Shown piece after piece: positions 50,529 to 59,783 of a stretch of 64,000 nucleotides of DNA. The stretch lies in contig NZ_QGHD01000006.1 in NCBI RefSeq assembly GCF_003148885.1, forward strand, positions 1 through 64,000. Direction: 5' to 3'. Origin of the DNA: Hallerella porci (GTDB lineage: Bacteria > Fibrobacterota > Fibrobacteria > Fibrobacterales > Fibrobacteraceae). The notes below the pieces were generated by a model. The model was not told the origin of the DNA. It saw nothing but the letters and a program-made list of their open reading frames with translations, and made no database searches. Position 1 is the stretch's first letter. Each line of letters begins with the position of its first letter. The position numbers and the translations under genes were made by a program.

Positions 50529-50719
50529 TTGCCTTGTAATATAAATACTTCTGCGCAGAAAATTTTCCGCTTTTTATTTTTTATCCCGATTTTATGTTCA
50601 CGGTGAGCGGTATCAACTTTGTTTTTTGGGGAAACTAAATGCGACGAAATTCTTTTTTCGTGGCGATAGCGTTCAAAAAATCTATATTGCAAGAATAATT
50701 TTTTCGGGTAAATTTGCCG

Positions 50720-51445
50720 ATGAAAAGAAAAATGCAAAAGAATTCCATTCTTTCGAAAGCGGCTTGGAAAGCGTTCTGCTTCGCCGTGATTTTGGCATTT
50801 TTCGGTTGCCGCTCTTTAGAAACTTTGGGAAATGAAGCGTTAAATGTCGGCGATTACGACCGCGCAATTGCCGCATTTTCCAAAGCGTTAGACGAATTTC
50901 CAGCGGATAGAGATGCGCGTTATGGCATGGCGCTTGCGCGATTTGGCAAAGCGGAAGCCGGTGAAAAAATCGGCGAACATTCCGTGGAACTTTGGACGAA
51001 AACGGTTGCCGAATTTCGCATTTTAGAAAAAATCGATTCGTCGGCAGCAAAAGAAATGCATTCGTCTGCGCTCTTCTATTTAGCGCGCGCAAAAATTTCG
51101 GAAAATGAAAAAGCAAAAGTTCTCGGCATTTTGAATGAATCGTTAAAGCTCGATAGCGCAAACGATTTCAGCTGGAATTTAAAAGCGTTAGCGCTCCAAG
51201 GGGCGGGCGATAGAGAAAGCGCACAGAAAATTTTTACAGAAATTTTGAAAAGAAATGCGGCGTTTGCTCCGGCGTATTCGAATCTCGGAAGCCTTTATTG
51301 GGAAGACGGAAAAGTCGAAGATGCGTGGGACATTTGGTCGATGGGCGCAAAGCGTTTTCCGAAAAATCATGCGCTGCAATTTTGGACAAAAGTCGCCGAA
51401 GATAGTTTGAAATCTGCGGTGCTTTCGGGGAATTCTCATGAATGA
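50720..51445 (+). CDS. TPR-repeat lipoprotein
   Basis: A 241-residue protein: a Lys-rich start, hydrophobic segment and lipobox AFFGC (about residue 32), then tetratricopeptide repeats (ALNVGDYDRAIAAFSKALDEFP at about 41-62; AAFAPAYSNLGSLYWEDGK near 185). TPR proteins serve as scaffolds. Its end overlaps the kinase gene by eight bases, which suggests the two act together. A TATATT -10 lies at about 50681; the 5' leader is short and without a clear ribosome site. Confidence 0.8.
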   Translation: MKRKMQKNSILSKAAWKAFCFAVILAFFGCRSLETLGNEALNVGDYDRAIAAFSKALDEFPADRDARYGMALARFGKAEAGEKIGEHSVELWTKTVAEFRILEKIDSSAAKEMHSSALFYLARAKISENEKAKVLGILNESLKLDSANDFSWNLKALALQGAGDRESAQKIFTEILKRNAAFAPAYSNLGSLYWEDGKVEDAWDIWSMGAKRFPKNHALQFWTKVAEDSLKSAVLSGNSHE

Positions 51446-52601
51446 AAATTTTGAAAATCGACTTTCGCATTTTCAAAAAGTGGGCGCGGGCAGTGAAGCG
51501 GTCGTTTACCGCGCACTTCTCGACGAAAAAATTCCTGTCGCATTTCGTTGGAATTTAGAAAGCGTTTCGGCGAAAAATGAAAGCGCAAAAATAGACGATG
51601 GCGAAGTGAAAAAGTTCGCGGGAATGGCGACGATTTTAGGCAAAGGAATTTTGAAAAATCGTCCGTTTTCTCTTGCGGAATATATCGTCGGAATTTCAAG
51701 TGCCGAAGCTTCGCCGATGCCGCCGAAAATCGCGGTGAAAATGCTTCGCAAACTTTGCGGAAATCTTTCGGTGATGGCGGATGCCGAAATTTTTCACGGG
51801 GATTTAAGCCCCGAAAATGTGCTCATCGATGAAAAAGAAAATCCAGTTCTTATCGACTTCGGTTCGTCTTGCGTCGGAACGCCGCGCTTCATTTCTCCCG
51901 AATGTTTGGAAGGAAATGCAGCGACAGAAAAAAGTGAAATTTTTAGTTTGGGCGCGCTGTTATATTTTTGGATTTCGGGTGAACCGCTTTTTGGTGGAGA
52001 CAGTTTAAACGCGATTGAAAATTCCATTTTCCAAGTGGATGATTACGACGAAACTTTGTGCTTGCGCAGCCTCGGAAAATTGCCGATTGAAATTATCCAA
52101 AAATTAGAACCGCTTTGGAAAGGAACTCTCCGCCGCGATGCAAACGATCGCTTTGAAGATTTAGATGAATTAGACGAATGTTTAGAAATCGCCGAAAGCG
52201 AACTTTCTCTCGACGATTCGCCTTTGAGCGCTCAGCAAGAATTGATTTGGAAAAATCATCTTGCGCTTTCGATTCGGGAACACGAAACGGGAGTTCGTCA
52301 TGCGCCCGAAGAATTTCTTTTTGCTGAAACACAAAAATCGGGAACTTTTATTCCGAAGTTTTTCAAAAAGTGCTTTTCAAATGGGAACTTTTTTCCCATT
52401 CTCGGTATTTTTCTCTTTATTTTTATTCTTCTCAGTTTTATATTCTTCTTGAAGACAAATTCTCCGGATGTGGAAACCGTCGGAAAATCCATGCTCAAAA
52501 AAACGCGTTCGCTCGAAAGTGAAGAAAGCGTGGAAAATGATTCGGCAGTTTCTGTCCGCGGAATGATGACGGATGCAGATTCTAATTCTGCAGACGAATA
52601 A
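51438..52601 (+). CDS. Atypical Ser/Thr kinase-like membrane protein
   Basis: A 387-residue protein with an N-terminal kinase fold (about 8-255) and one membrane helix near 322-342, followed by a short acidic tail. The catalytic loop HGDLSPEN (Asp122, Asn127) and DFG (140-142) are present, and the glycine loop is VGAGSEAV. The ATP-anchoring Lys is not evident: the expected VAxK reads VAFR (Arg37). It may be a pseudokinase or use another Lys. It lies between the TPR lipoprotein and a sigma-54 activator, so a signalling chain from envelope to transcription is a fair inference. Confidence 0.75.
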   Translation: MNENFENRLSHFQKVGAGSEAVVYRALLDEKIPVAFRWNLESVSAKNESAKIDDGEVKKFAGMATILGKGILKNRPFSLAEYIVGISSAEASPMPPKIAVKMLRKLCGNLSVMADAEIFHGDLSPENVLIDEKENPVLIDFGSSCVGTPRFISPECLEGNAATEKSEIFSLGALLYFWISGEPLFGGDSLNAIENSIFQVDDYDETLCLRSLGKLPIEIIQKLEPLWKGTLRRDANDRFEDLDELDECLEIAESELSLDDSPLSAQQELIWKNHLALSIREHETGVRHAPEEFLFAETQKSGTFIPKFFKKCFSNGNFFPILGIFLFIFILLSFIFFLKTNSPDVETVGKSMLKKTRSLESEESVENDSAVSVRGMMTDADSNSADE

Positions 52602-52610
52602 AGGAGAATT

Positions 52611-54086
52611 ATGAATCAAGAATCGATGCAAGCGTCGGCAGAATTGCTCGACATGTTGATGCAACTTTTGGATGAATCGACTCCGCAAGAATTGCTTCCG
52701 CGCATTGCGAAAGTTGCGTGTCAAGTTTTGCATGCGGATTCTGCGGTTTTAGAAATTCCCGCGGAACTTGCGGATGAACCGTTTCGTTTTGCGTATCCGG
52801 CATCGGTTGCGATTTCATCGAGTGCGGTGCGCCGCGCCCGCGAAGAAAAAACAGCGGTGCTTTGGAATCAAGCGGATGGCGATGTGGATATTTCAAAATC
52901 CATCGTCAAAAATAAACTTACAAGTATTATGGTCGCTCCGTTTCGGACGCCTTCGGCCAATGTCGTTTCGGGATTTTTGTATTTGCAACGCGAAGCCCGC
53001 AAAGAACCGTTTACGGAAATGGAGAAAAAACTTTTTGATCAATTCGTTCACGTTTCCGAAAAAATTGCATTCTCCGCTTATAATCGTCAAAGCGATAGGG
53101 AATCGTTAGATGCGCTTCGCGGCATTACCCGCAAAGGCGCAATTGTTTATTCGTCCGAATCGATGGCGAAGATGATTGCGAAAGCCGAAAAATTTTTAGC
53201 GTTGCCTGCGCCGATTATTATCCGCGGCGAAACGGGAACGGGAAAAGAAGTGCTCGCCCGTTGGATTCACAGCCAAAGTCCGCGGGCAGAAAAACCGTTT
53301 GTCGCCATTAACTGCGGAGCGATTCCGGAAAATTTAATGGAATCGATTTTGTTTGGGCATGTGAAAGGCTCGTTTACGGGAGCTATCGATACGCGAAAAG
53401 GCGTTTTCGAAGAAGCCGAAGGCGGGACGCTTTTTCTCGATGAAATCGGCGAACTTCCGCTGACGATGCAAGTGAAACTTCTCCGCGTTTTGCAAGAGCA
53501 TCACATTACACGTGTCGGCGATAACCGTGAAATTCCGGTGAATGTGCGAATCATTTCGGCAACTCATGTGAATTTGGAAAAAGCGATTGAAGAACATCGC
53601 TTCCGCGAAGATTTGTATTATCGCATTCAAGTGATGTCCCTTGATTTGCCACCGCTTCGAGAACGCGGACAAGATGTGCTTTTGCTCGCCGAAGATTTTG
53701 CAAAACATTATGCGCAAGAATATGGCCTTGGACGTTTTCATTTTTCACGCGCCGCCGAAAAAGCGCTGCTCGCGTATTCGTTCCCCGGCAATGTACGCGA
53801 ACTCGAAAATAAAGTGCAAAAGGCTTTGGTCCAGGCCGAAAAATGCATTATCCAGCCGAAGGATTTAGAGCTCGATGTGCTCCGCGAAAAAGTGAAAGAA
53901 TCTCCGCGAACTCTCAAAGAATCCCGCGAAATTTCGGACCGAGCTGTCATCGATTCTGCGCTTCGTGATGCCAATGGCAACTTAACTTTAGCCGCAACGA
54001 TTTTAGGAGTCGATCGCAAAGTCCTCCGCGAAATCATGGAAAGGCTGAATATGAAAAAAGAAGAATACAAGAAAATGAGAAATTAG
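52611..54086 (+). CDS. Sigma-54-dependent activator with GAF domain
   Basis: A 491-residue enhancer-binding protein: GAF-type sensor (about 15-160), AAA+ domain (about 175-400) and a C-terminal Fis-type helix-turn-helix (NLTLAATILGVDRKVLRE, about 460-478). Walker A is GETGTGKE (206-213), Walker B GGTLFLDEIGE (271-281). The sigma-54-contacting loop is GSFTGA (253-258) instead of the usual GAFTGA, a variant that is found in some activators. No receiver domain, so control should come from the GAF ligand or from the kinase-like protein encoded upstream. AAAGGAG precedes the ATG by seven bases. Target genes are unknown; GH43 lies 247 bases downstream. Confidence 0.92.
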   Translation: MNQESMQASAELLDMLMQLLDESTPQELLPRIAKVACQVLHADSAVLEIPAELADEPFRFAYPASVAISSSAVRRAREEKTAVLWNQADGDVDISKSIVKNKLTSIMVAPFRTPSANVVSGFLYLQREARKEPFTEMEKKLFDQFVHVSEKIAFSAYNRQSDRESLDALRGITRKGAIVYSSESMAKMIAKAEKFLALPAPIIIRGETGTGKEVLARWIHSQSPRAEKPFVAINCGAIPENLMESILFGHVKGSFTGAIDTRKGVFEEAEGGTLFLDEIGELPLTMQVKLLRVLQEHHITRVGDNREIPVNVRIISATHVNLEKAIEEHRFREDLYYRIQVMSLDLPPLRERGQDVLLLAEDFAKHYAQEYGLGRFHFSRAAEKALLAYSFPGNVRELENKVQKALVQAEKCIIQPKDLELDVLREKVKESPRTLKESREISDRAVIDSALRDANGNLTLAATILGVDRKVLREIMERLNMKKEEYKKMRN

Positions 54087-54230
54087 GAATGTAGATGATG
54101 GCGACGAAAATTGTAGTGAATTGAAATTCTTCAACGATAAATTGGGTTGCAAAATACTATATGGCAAAAACAAAGAAAATGTGAGAGAAAAGAAAAATGA
54201 TTTGGAAAAATTTTAGTTGTTAATAGACTT

Positions 54231-54241
54231 GATAATTTATC
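54231..54241 (+). promoter_or_regulatory. Palindrome GATAATTTATC upstream of GH43
   Basis: A perfect palindrome with one central base, 97 bases ahead of the GH43 ATG, followed by CCATAAAAC. The same motif in a longer form stands upstream of the GH10 gene (59784-59796). The rest of the gap from 54087 holds nothing I can name. Confidence 0.5.
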
Positions 54242-54332
54242 CATAAAACATTTTCCCGTGGCGGCCTTCTTCTTTGGAATCGAACTTACTTTTAGTTTGT
54301 ATAAGCGGTGGTGCGCTTATGAAGGAGTCAAA

Positions 54333-56636
54333 ATGGGATGGTTTAAAAGTTTGGGAATTTCCCTGGCTTGTTTTTGTGTTGCAAATGCGGCGACGGTTTC
54401 AAATCCGATTATTTGGGCAGATGTTCCCGATGTATCGACGACGCGCGTGGACGATACTTATTACATGGTTTCGACGACGATGCATTTTGCGCCCGGCGTC
54501 CCAGTGATGAAATCGACGGATTTAGCGAATTGGCGCACGGTCGGCTATGCGTATCAGACTTTAACGAATAACGATAATCAGAATTTAGAGAACGGAAAAG
54601 ACGCCTACGGAAAAGGTTCGTGGGCTTCGAGCATTCGGTATCACAAGGGATTTTTTTATGTTCTCACGCCATCTTATACGACAGGGAAAACGCACCTTTA
54701 TAAAACCGATGACGTCGAAAGCGGTAACTGGAGCGAAGTGCAACTTCCGTTTTATCACGATCCATCGCTTTTTTTTGATGATGACGGCTCTGTCTTTGTG
54801 ATTTATGGCGGCGGAGAAATTAGCTATGTTGAATTAAATTCCGATGCATCGGGAGTGAAACAAGGCGGAAGAAGCGGAAAATTAAACGGCGTCAATGCCG
54901 AAACGGCGGCGGGCACGAGCAATTTTATCGTCAAGCAAGAAGGTTCGCAAATGTTCAAAGTGAACGGCGAATATTACTTGTTTACGATTTCTTGGCCGAG
55001 CGGAAAATGCAGAACCGAATTGGTGTATCGTTCGAAAACTTTGCTCGGCGAATACACGGGAAAAATTTTCCTGCAAAATAATGGAGTGGCTCAAGGCGGC
55101 ATTTTTGATACTCCCGAAGGAAACTGGTATGCGATGCTTTTCCGCGATTCGGGACCTGTCGGACGCATTCCATATTTGGTGCCGATGAAATGGGAAAATG
55201 GTTGGCCCGTTGCCGAGAATGGAAGCGCTCCTGAAACGTTGAATTTGCCAAACGAAACGGCTGTCGGTTATAACTTAGTCACGTCGGATGATTTTACTTC
55301 GGATGCTTTGGCTTTAGAATGGCAATGGAATCACAATCCCGATAATAAAAATTGGTCGTTAAAAGCAAATCCGGGAAATTTACGCATTACGACGAGCCGC
55401 GTCGATTCTCGCATTGTGACGGCAAAAAATACTCTCACGCAGCGCACCTTTGGCCCGAAATGTTCGGGGCGAATTTTACTCGATGGAGCGCACATGAAAG
55501 ACGGCGATATTGCAGGGCTTGTGGCGCTTCAAGATAAGAAAGGATTTGTCGGACTCACGAAAGAAAATGGAAATTATAAAGTCGTGATGTTTGAAGGCGA
55601 TAAAGATTCGGAATCGCAGAAAGCGTCTGCACCATTTGCAAGTTCAAAAATTTATTTGCGAATCGATTTTGATTTGCCGCGCGATAAAGGAACGGCTTCA
55701 TTTTATTACAGCGAAAATGGAAATTCTTGGACGAAAATCGGTTCGGATGTATCGCTCGAATATTCGCTTGGAATGTTTGTCGGTTACCGCTTTGGGCTTT
55801 TCAATTATGCGACGAAAACGGCGGGCGGTTACGTCGATTTTGATTGGTTTAAAATCGGGCGCAATGTAAGTGAAGAAATTTATCTCGATGATGAAGAACC
55901 GATTCCGCAGACAGCGCATAATGCGACTCAGACTCCGTGGGCAATTCCGGGGAAAATTGAAATGGAAGACTTTGACGATCCGGGCAAAGGAAAGGACGCG
56001 CAGTCTTACAGCGAAAGCGACGCAGAAAACCATGGCGATAGCGATTACCGCGAAGGCACAGGCGTCGACCTTTACAAAAAGGCGACGGGCATTATCGTGG
56101 GTTACAACGCCGAAGGCGAATGGCTCGAATACACAGTGAATGTGAAAAAGGCGGGCGACTATACGCTCTTTGTGGCGGTTGCTGCGGCGGGCTCCACTTC
56201 GAGTTTCAAATTTTCTCTCGACAGCGATGATATTACCGAAGAAATTGCGGTTCCCGCTGCGAAAGAAGGCGAAGAAAATTACGATGAGTACAACAAAGTC
56301 AAAGCGAATGTGACTCTCCCCGAAGGAATTCATATTTTGCGTTTTACGGTGATGGGCGCGTGGCTTGATATTGACTACATCACATTCGTCTCGGGAAAGG
56401 ATGCGGTAGATCCAGAACCGATTGAAAAACCTTCTGCGATTGCAAAAATTCACATGCAAGCAACTGGCGTGCAAAAATATCGCGTGTTCAGCCTGAATGG
56501 AAACTTGTTAGGAACGATTTTCAGCGATGGCGTAAACCTTGTGCAGTCGACTCGCAATCTTGTAGGTGAACGTGGCGTTTACATTGTCAAGCCTTCGCGC
56601 GGAGGCATGTTGCAGAGGATTACCATTTCAAAATAA
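54333..56636 (+). CDS. GH43 glycoside hydrolase with CBM6 and type-IX-like tail
   Basis: A 767-residue secreted enzyme. Signal peptide 1-19 (ending VANA). GH43 five-blade propeller from about 22: NPIIWADVPDVSTTRVDDTYYMVS carries the catalytic base Asp, and YHDPSLFFDDDG the second block. A concanavalin-like GH43 C-terminal sandwich follows (about 325-530), then CBM6 (about 555-690: IPGKIEMEDFD, GEWLEYTVNV, WLDIDYITF) and a tail ending VYIVKPSRGGML like a type IX sorting signal. It likely acts as beta-xylosidase or arabinofuranosidase on xylan. GAAGGAG decides ATG 54333. Confidence 0.9.
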   Translation: MGWFKSLGISLACFCVANAATVSNPIIWADVPDVSTTRVDDTYYMVSTTMHFAPGVPVMKSTDLANWRTVGYAYQTLTNNDNQNLENGKDAYGKGSWASSIRYHKGFFYVLTPSYTTGKTHLYKTDDVESGNWSEVQLPFYHDPSLFFDDDGSVFVIYGGGEISYVELNSDASGVKQGGRSGKLNGVNAETAAGTSNFIVKQEGSQMFKVNGEYYLFTISWPSGKCRTELVYRSKTLLGEYTGKIFLQNNGVAQGGIFDTPEGNWYAMLFRDSGPVGRIPYLVPMKWENGWPVAENGSAPETLNLPNETAVGYNLVTSDDFTSDALALEWQWNHNPDNKNWSLKANPGNLRITTSRVDSRIVTAKNTLTQRTFGPKCSGRILLDGAHMKDGDIAGLVALQDKKGFVGLTKENGNYKVVMFEGDKDSESQKASAPFASSKIYLRIDFDLPRDKGTASFYYSENGNSWTKIGSDVSLEYSLGMFVGYRFGLFNYATKTAGGYVDFDWFKIGRNVSEEIYLDDEEPIPQTAHNATQTPWAIPGKIEMEDFDDPGKGKDAQSYSESDAENHGDSDYREGTGVDLYKKATGIIVGYNAEGEWLEYTVNVKKAGDYTLFVAVAAAGSTSSFKFSLDSDDITEEIAVPAAKEGEENYDEYNKVKANVTLPEGIHILRFTVMGAWLDIDYITFVSGKDAVDPEPIEKPSAIAKIHMQATGVQKYRVFSLNGNLLGTIFSDGVNLVQSTRNLVGERGVYIVKPSRGGMLQRITISK

Positions 56637-56665
56637 TGGGTTGTTTTGAAAGGCGAGGTTTCTCG

Positions 56666-56983
56666 ATGAAAAGAAAATTTGTACAAAATAAATGGAATTG
56701 GACCAGTGCGATTCTATTGTCGTTAGGGATAACTGCAGAGACAAATGCAAATCCCGATAGTCTCGTGCTGACGCCGCCGATGGGTTGGAACAGCTGGAAT
56801 ATTTTTCACGAAAACATCAACGAAAATCAGATTAAGGAAATCGCCGATGCGATGGTTTCTTCGGGTATGCGCGATGCGGGATACATTTATATAAATCTCG
56901 ACGATAACTGGATGGATACCAAGCGCGATGCAAACGGTGCGCTCACGCACAATCCGAAAACGTTTCCGAGTGGCATGAAATGA
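56666..56983 (+). pseudogene. Truncated GH27 alpha-galactosidase
   Basis: The frame opens with a signal-like N-terminus and the GH27 hallmark LTPPMGWNSWNIF, followed by INENQIKEIADAMV, GYIYINLDDNWMD and FPSGMK, where a full enzyme goes on for about 300 more residues. Here it stops right after FPSGMK (TGA 56981-56983); the catalytic Asp residues are gone. So only about 105 residues remain. GAGG precedes the ATG; a start at 56636 overlapping the GH43 stop is also possible. The break point adjoins a small hairpin, CACCGC-TTC-GCGGTG, which may mark the deletion. Confidence 0.85.
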
Positions 56984-57027
56984 GTGTGCACCGCTTCGCG
57001 GTGTTCCGCCTTTGTGAAAAAAGCGCG

Positions 57028-57135
57028 ATGGCAAAAAAGAAAACCGCAGAAAAACCATCTGCGGAATTGAAAGAAGCCGAAGAAATCGGACGAAAATTAG
57101 CAAGAGCAATAAAAGGAGAAGTATTTGGCGTGTAA
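57028..57135 (+). CDS. Short 35-residue frame, doubtful
   Basis: An open frame beginning MAKKKTAEKPSAELKEA and ending GEVFGV, rich in Lys and Glu, probably helical. It has no clear ribosome site. It may be a small gene or the remains of what followed the deletion in the GH27 gene. I do not recognise it. Confidence 0.3.
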   Translation: MAKKKTAEKPSAELKEAEEIGRKLARAIKGEVFGV

Positions 57136-57180
57136 AAAGATTATTCAAACCAAAATAAAAAGCAGCAAAAATGCTGCGAT

Positions 57181-57447
57181 TTATTTTTTATAAAAGAAGT
57201 CTTTTAAAGTTTGCTTAGAATCAAATTCTTTCTTTTTTCTCTCTTTACGAATTTTAACCGAGGACGTTCTCCAAGCGTGAATAATCATACCAATAAACAC
57301 AATCCAAATCGCCATAAAAAACGGACTACCGCTAAACGGTGCTCCAAAAAGGAAAGCAATAATAAAAAAGACGAAAATCACGCCTAAAACAAGATTAACC
57401 CCGGAAAGAATTCCGCCAAATAGCATGTCTAGAAAAGGAAATTTCAT
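57181..57447 (-). CDS. Small membrane protein, unknown
   Basis: An 88-residue protein with two hydrophobic segments (about 10-33 and 42-60) and a Lys-rich cytosolic tail (KIRKERKKKEFDSKQ). No family is recognised. CGGAGG seven bases ahead of the ATG supports it as a real gene. It stands alone, between the GH27 remnant and the endonuclease-like gene. Confidence 0.65.
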   Translation of the reverse strand: MKFPFLDMLFGGILSGVNLVLGVIFVFFIIAFLFGAPFSGSPFFMAIWIVFIGMIIHAWRTSSVKIRKERKKKEFDSKQTLKDFFYKK

Positions 57448-57512
57448 AATCTAGCCTCCGAGTTCATGATTTTACATTATCAAAATAAATTAAAATTTGA
57501 ACAAAAATGTTA

Positions 57513-57923
57513 CTAAAAATCAGGAAGATTTTCAATTCTGTGGTAGCTTTTTTTGTCGGCGTTTAGGGCTAGGAAAATGGCGGATTCGCCGAGGGCGAGC
57601 ATGATGAATTTCGGCGTGAGAATGCGCAGATATTTGTTGATTTGCACTTGCAATAAAGCGGGCGAATCGACTCCGGGGCGTTTGCATTCGACGAGAAGCC
57701 AAGGCTCTTGAACGGATGCGCCGGCGCGGAAATTGTGCACTAAAATATCGACGCGGTCTGCGTTATTCGGGACGATATTGCGCAACGCAAATTCGGTCTC
57801 GAGAAGATGCGCGGGAACTTTTTTTTCGCGGAGAAGCCAATCGACGACTTTTTGCCGAATCGCTTCTTCGGGAGTCGCTTTGATTTCTTTTTTGCGGGAA
57901 ATGTCGAAGAAAGAATCGCTCAC
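57513..57923 (-). CDS. Type I restriction enzyme R N-terminal-like domain protein
   Basis: A 136-residue protein corresponding to the HSDR_N_2 domain: VVDWLLREKKVPAHLL, then ADRVDILVHN and LLVECKRPG, the D-x-x-Q/E-C-K nuclease core. It is a stand-alone version without the helicase of a true HsdR, and no methylase or specificity gene is near. Such single-domain proteins are common in Fibrobacterota and Bacteroidota; their job is unknown. It lies 15 bases from pgpA. Confidence 0.8.
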   Translation of the reverse strand: MSDSFFDISRKKEIKATPEEAIRQKVVDWLLREKKVPAHLLETEFALRNIVPNNADRVDILVHNFRAGASVQEPWLLVECKRPGVDSPALLQVQINKYLRILTPKFIMLALGESAIFLALNADKKSYHRIENLPDF

Positions 57924-57938
57924 AGAATCTTGTAAAAA

Positions 57939-58415
57939 TTAGAGGAAAAAATGTGCGATAAGGAAAAGGCAAATGCCCGAATAAATGCCGCCGAGAATGT
58001 CGTCGGCCATCACTCCCCAAGCCCGCGGCAATTTTTCGAGTTGATGAATGCCGAGCGGTTTTAAAATATCGAAGAATCGGAAAAATCCAAACCCGAGAGC
58101 GATCATCCACGGATTTGCGGTGAGCGCTTCGGGCGGAAGAAATGCGAACGCCGTAAAAATTCCTGCGGCTTCATCGATGACAATCCAGCCCGGATCTTCG
58201 GTTTGCGTATCTTTCATCGCTTTATTCACAAAGGGAATGGCGACGAAAAATGTGATCGCTGCGAGAAGCGCAAAGCATCCCGAAAAGCTGACTTGTAAAA
58301 GCGGCCAAGAAAGAATGGCGGCAAGTAAACTGCCAAAAGTTCCAGGCGCTTTTTTCGCAAGACCTGAGCCGAAAAAGGTGACGACGAGCAGAGTGAATTT
58401 ATCGGTTTTATGCAT
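57939..58415 (-). CDS. pgpA: Phosphatidylglycerophosphatase A
   Basis: A 158-residue membrane phosphatase making phosphatidylglycerol. Family marks: FFGSGLAKKAPGTFGSL at the start, DPGWIVIDEAAGIF with the catalytic acidic cluster, FRFFDILKPLGI and MADDILGGIYSG. About four membrane helices. Its ATG shares one base with the alr stop, so alr and pgpA are cotranscribed. Confidence 0.92.
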   Translation of the reverse strand: MHKTDKFTLLVVTFFGSGLAKKAPGTFGSLLAAILSWPLLQVSFSGCFALLAAITFFVAIPFVNKAMKDTQTEDPGWIVIDEAAGIFTAFAFLPPEALTANPWMIALGFGFFRFFDILKPLGIHQLEKLPRAWGVMADDILGGIYSGICLFLIAHFFL

Positions 58416-59665
58416 TATTTTTCACGGAGCGGATACGATGTGAACGGCGGAATATGGAATTCTTCTTTCAAATCGTCCCAGCGGATTAAACGATTTTTCC
58501 AAATGTATTTGCGGTAAAGTCGGCGGGCAACGCGGCTTGTGATTTCGTAAGGAATCGTGTGATGCGCTTCGGCGACTGCTTCCATCGAAATGCGGGCATC
58601 GGCTGCTCCATCGACGACTTCGACGGTTTCGCCAATTTGCACATCGGGAATGCGGCTTACATCGACCATCGTCGCATCCATGCAGACGCGGCCGAGAATG
58701 GGGCAAAGTTGATTGCGGATGAGAACGTAACCGTTGTTGTATTCGCCGCGGAGATAACCGTCGCCGTAACCGATTGCGATTGTCGCGACTTTCGTCGGCT
58801 GTTGCGCAACCCAATATTGTCCATAAGAAACGCCTTCGCCGGTGGGCACTTCGTGAATGTTTCGAATCGTCGATTTAATCGTCATGACCGGCTTTAATTC
58901 CGGATATTCAAATCCTTCGGGCGGCGTTGCTCCCATCGGATTGTACCCGTAGAGAACAAGTCCCGGACGCACCATATCAAAATGGCTTTCGGGGTGACGT
59001 AATGTGCCTGCGGAACTTGAGCAGTGGCAAATCTGCGGACGAATGCCTTCGTTGGCGAGAAGTTCGACGAGATTTGAGAAACGGTCAATTTGACGCTGCG
59101 TGCTGATGTTGGAATTTTTATCGAGCATATCGGCGGTCGCAAGATGCGTAAACATACCGTCCACATGCAAATGCTTCAAAGTCAAAATTTGGCGAATCGT
59201 ATCGAAATCGTCAAAGCGGATACCGAAGCGGTGCATGCCCGTGTTAATGGCGAGATGCGCATTGCAGGAAAGTCCGTTTTCTTCTAAGTATTTGTCAAAG
59301 GCGAGCGCGGTTTTTAAATCCGAGAGCGCAGACGTAAGTTGAAATTCGACGAGGTACGGAAAATCGGCGGGAATGCAAGGACCGAGAACAAGAATCGGTA
59401 GGTCCATGCCATATTGGCGTAAAAGCATCCCTTCGGAAAGGTGAGCGACTCCTAAAAAGTCGGCGCCGGCGAATTTTGCAGCATAAGCACAAGCGAGAGA
59501 GCCGTGGCCGTAACTATCGGCTTTGACCGGCAGTAAAATTTTTGTGCTCTTGGGAATGGATTTGCGGACAAATTGAATGTTGCTCGCGAGGGCGTCCAAA
59601 TTGATTTCAATCCAGTTCGGGCGTGTAATAAGATTCAAATCGGGAGGAAGCTTAGATAAATTCAT
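58415..59665 (-). CDS. alr: Alanine racemase
   Basis: A 416-residue PLP enzyme making D-alanine for peptidoglycan. The PLP lysine lies in VKADSYGHG (usually KADAYGHG) at about residue 48. The barrel end shows FDMVRPGLVLYG, and the C-terminal domain IGYGDGYLRG, CPILGRVCMDATMVD with the second catalytic Tyr region. Slightly longer than usual because of an N-terminal stretch (1-15) and a C-terminal tail. No partner MurF domain is fused to it. Confidence 0.95.
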   Translation of the reverse strand: MNLSKLPPDLNLITRPNWIEINLDALASNIQFVRKSIPKSTKILLPVKADSYGHGSLACAYAAKFAGADFLGVAHLSEGMLLRQYGMDLPILVLGPCIPADFPYLVEFQLTSALSDLKTALAFDKYLEENGLSCNAHLAINTGMHRFGIRFDDFDTIRQILTLKHLHVDGMFTHLATADMLDKNSNISTQRQIDRFSNLVELLANEGIRPQICHCSSSAGTLRHPESHFDMVRPGLVLYGYNPMGATPPEGFEYPELKPVMTIKSTIRNIHEVPTGEGVSYGQYWVAQQPTKVATIAIGYGDGYLRGEYNNGYVLIRNQLCPILGRVCMDATMVDVSRIPDVQIGETVEVVDGAADARISMEAVAEAHHTIPYEITSRVARRLYRKYIWKNRLIRWDDLKEEFHIPPFTSYPLREK

Positions 59666-59783
59666 GGTTTAAATATAGCATCGCATTATCAAAATGGCTG
59701 AAGAAAAATGCGGTAATTTGTTGAAAATCAAAGACTTATAAATTCTAGGTCTGAAAATCTCTAGCCGATGAAAAATTGAGCTT

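Noticed and set aside
54161-54184. Tiny frame MAKTKKM before GH43
   Set aside because: Seven codons, no context; too short to support.
57513-57923. A restriction-modification system
   Set aside because: Only an HSDR_N-like domain is present; no methylase, specificity or helicase gene nearby.
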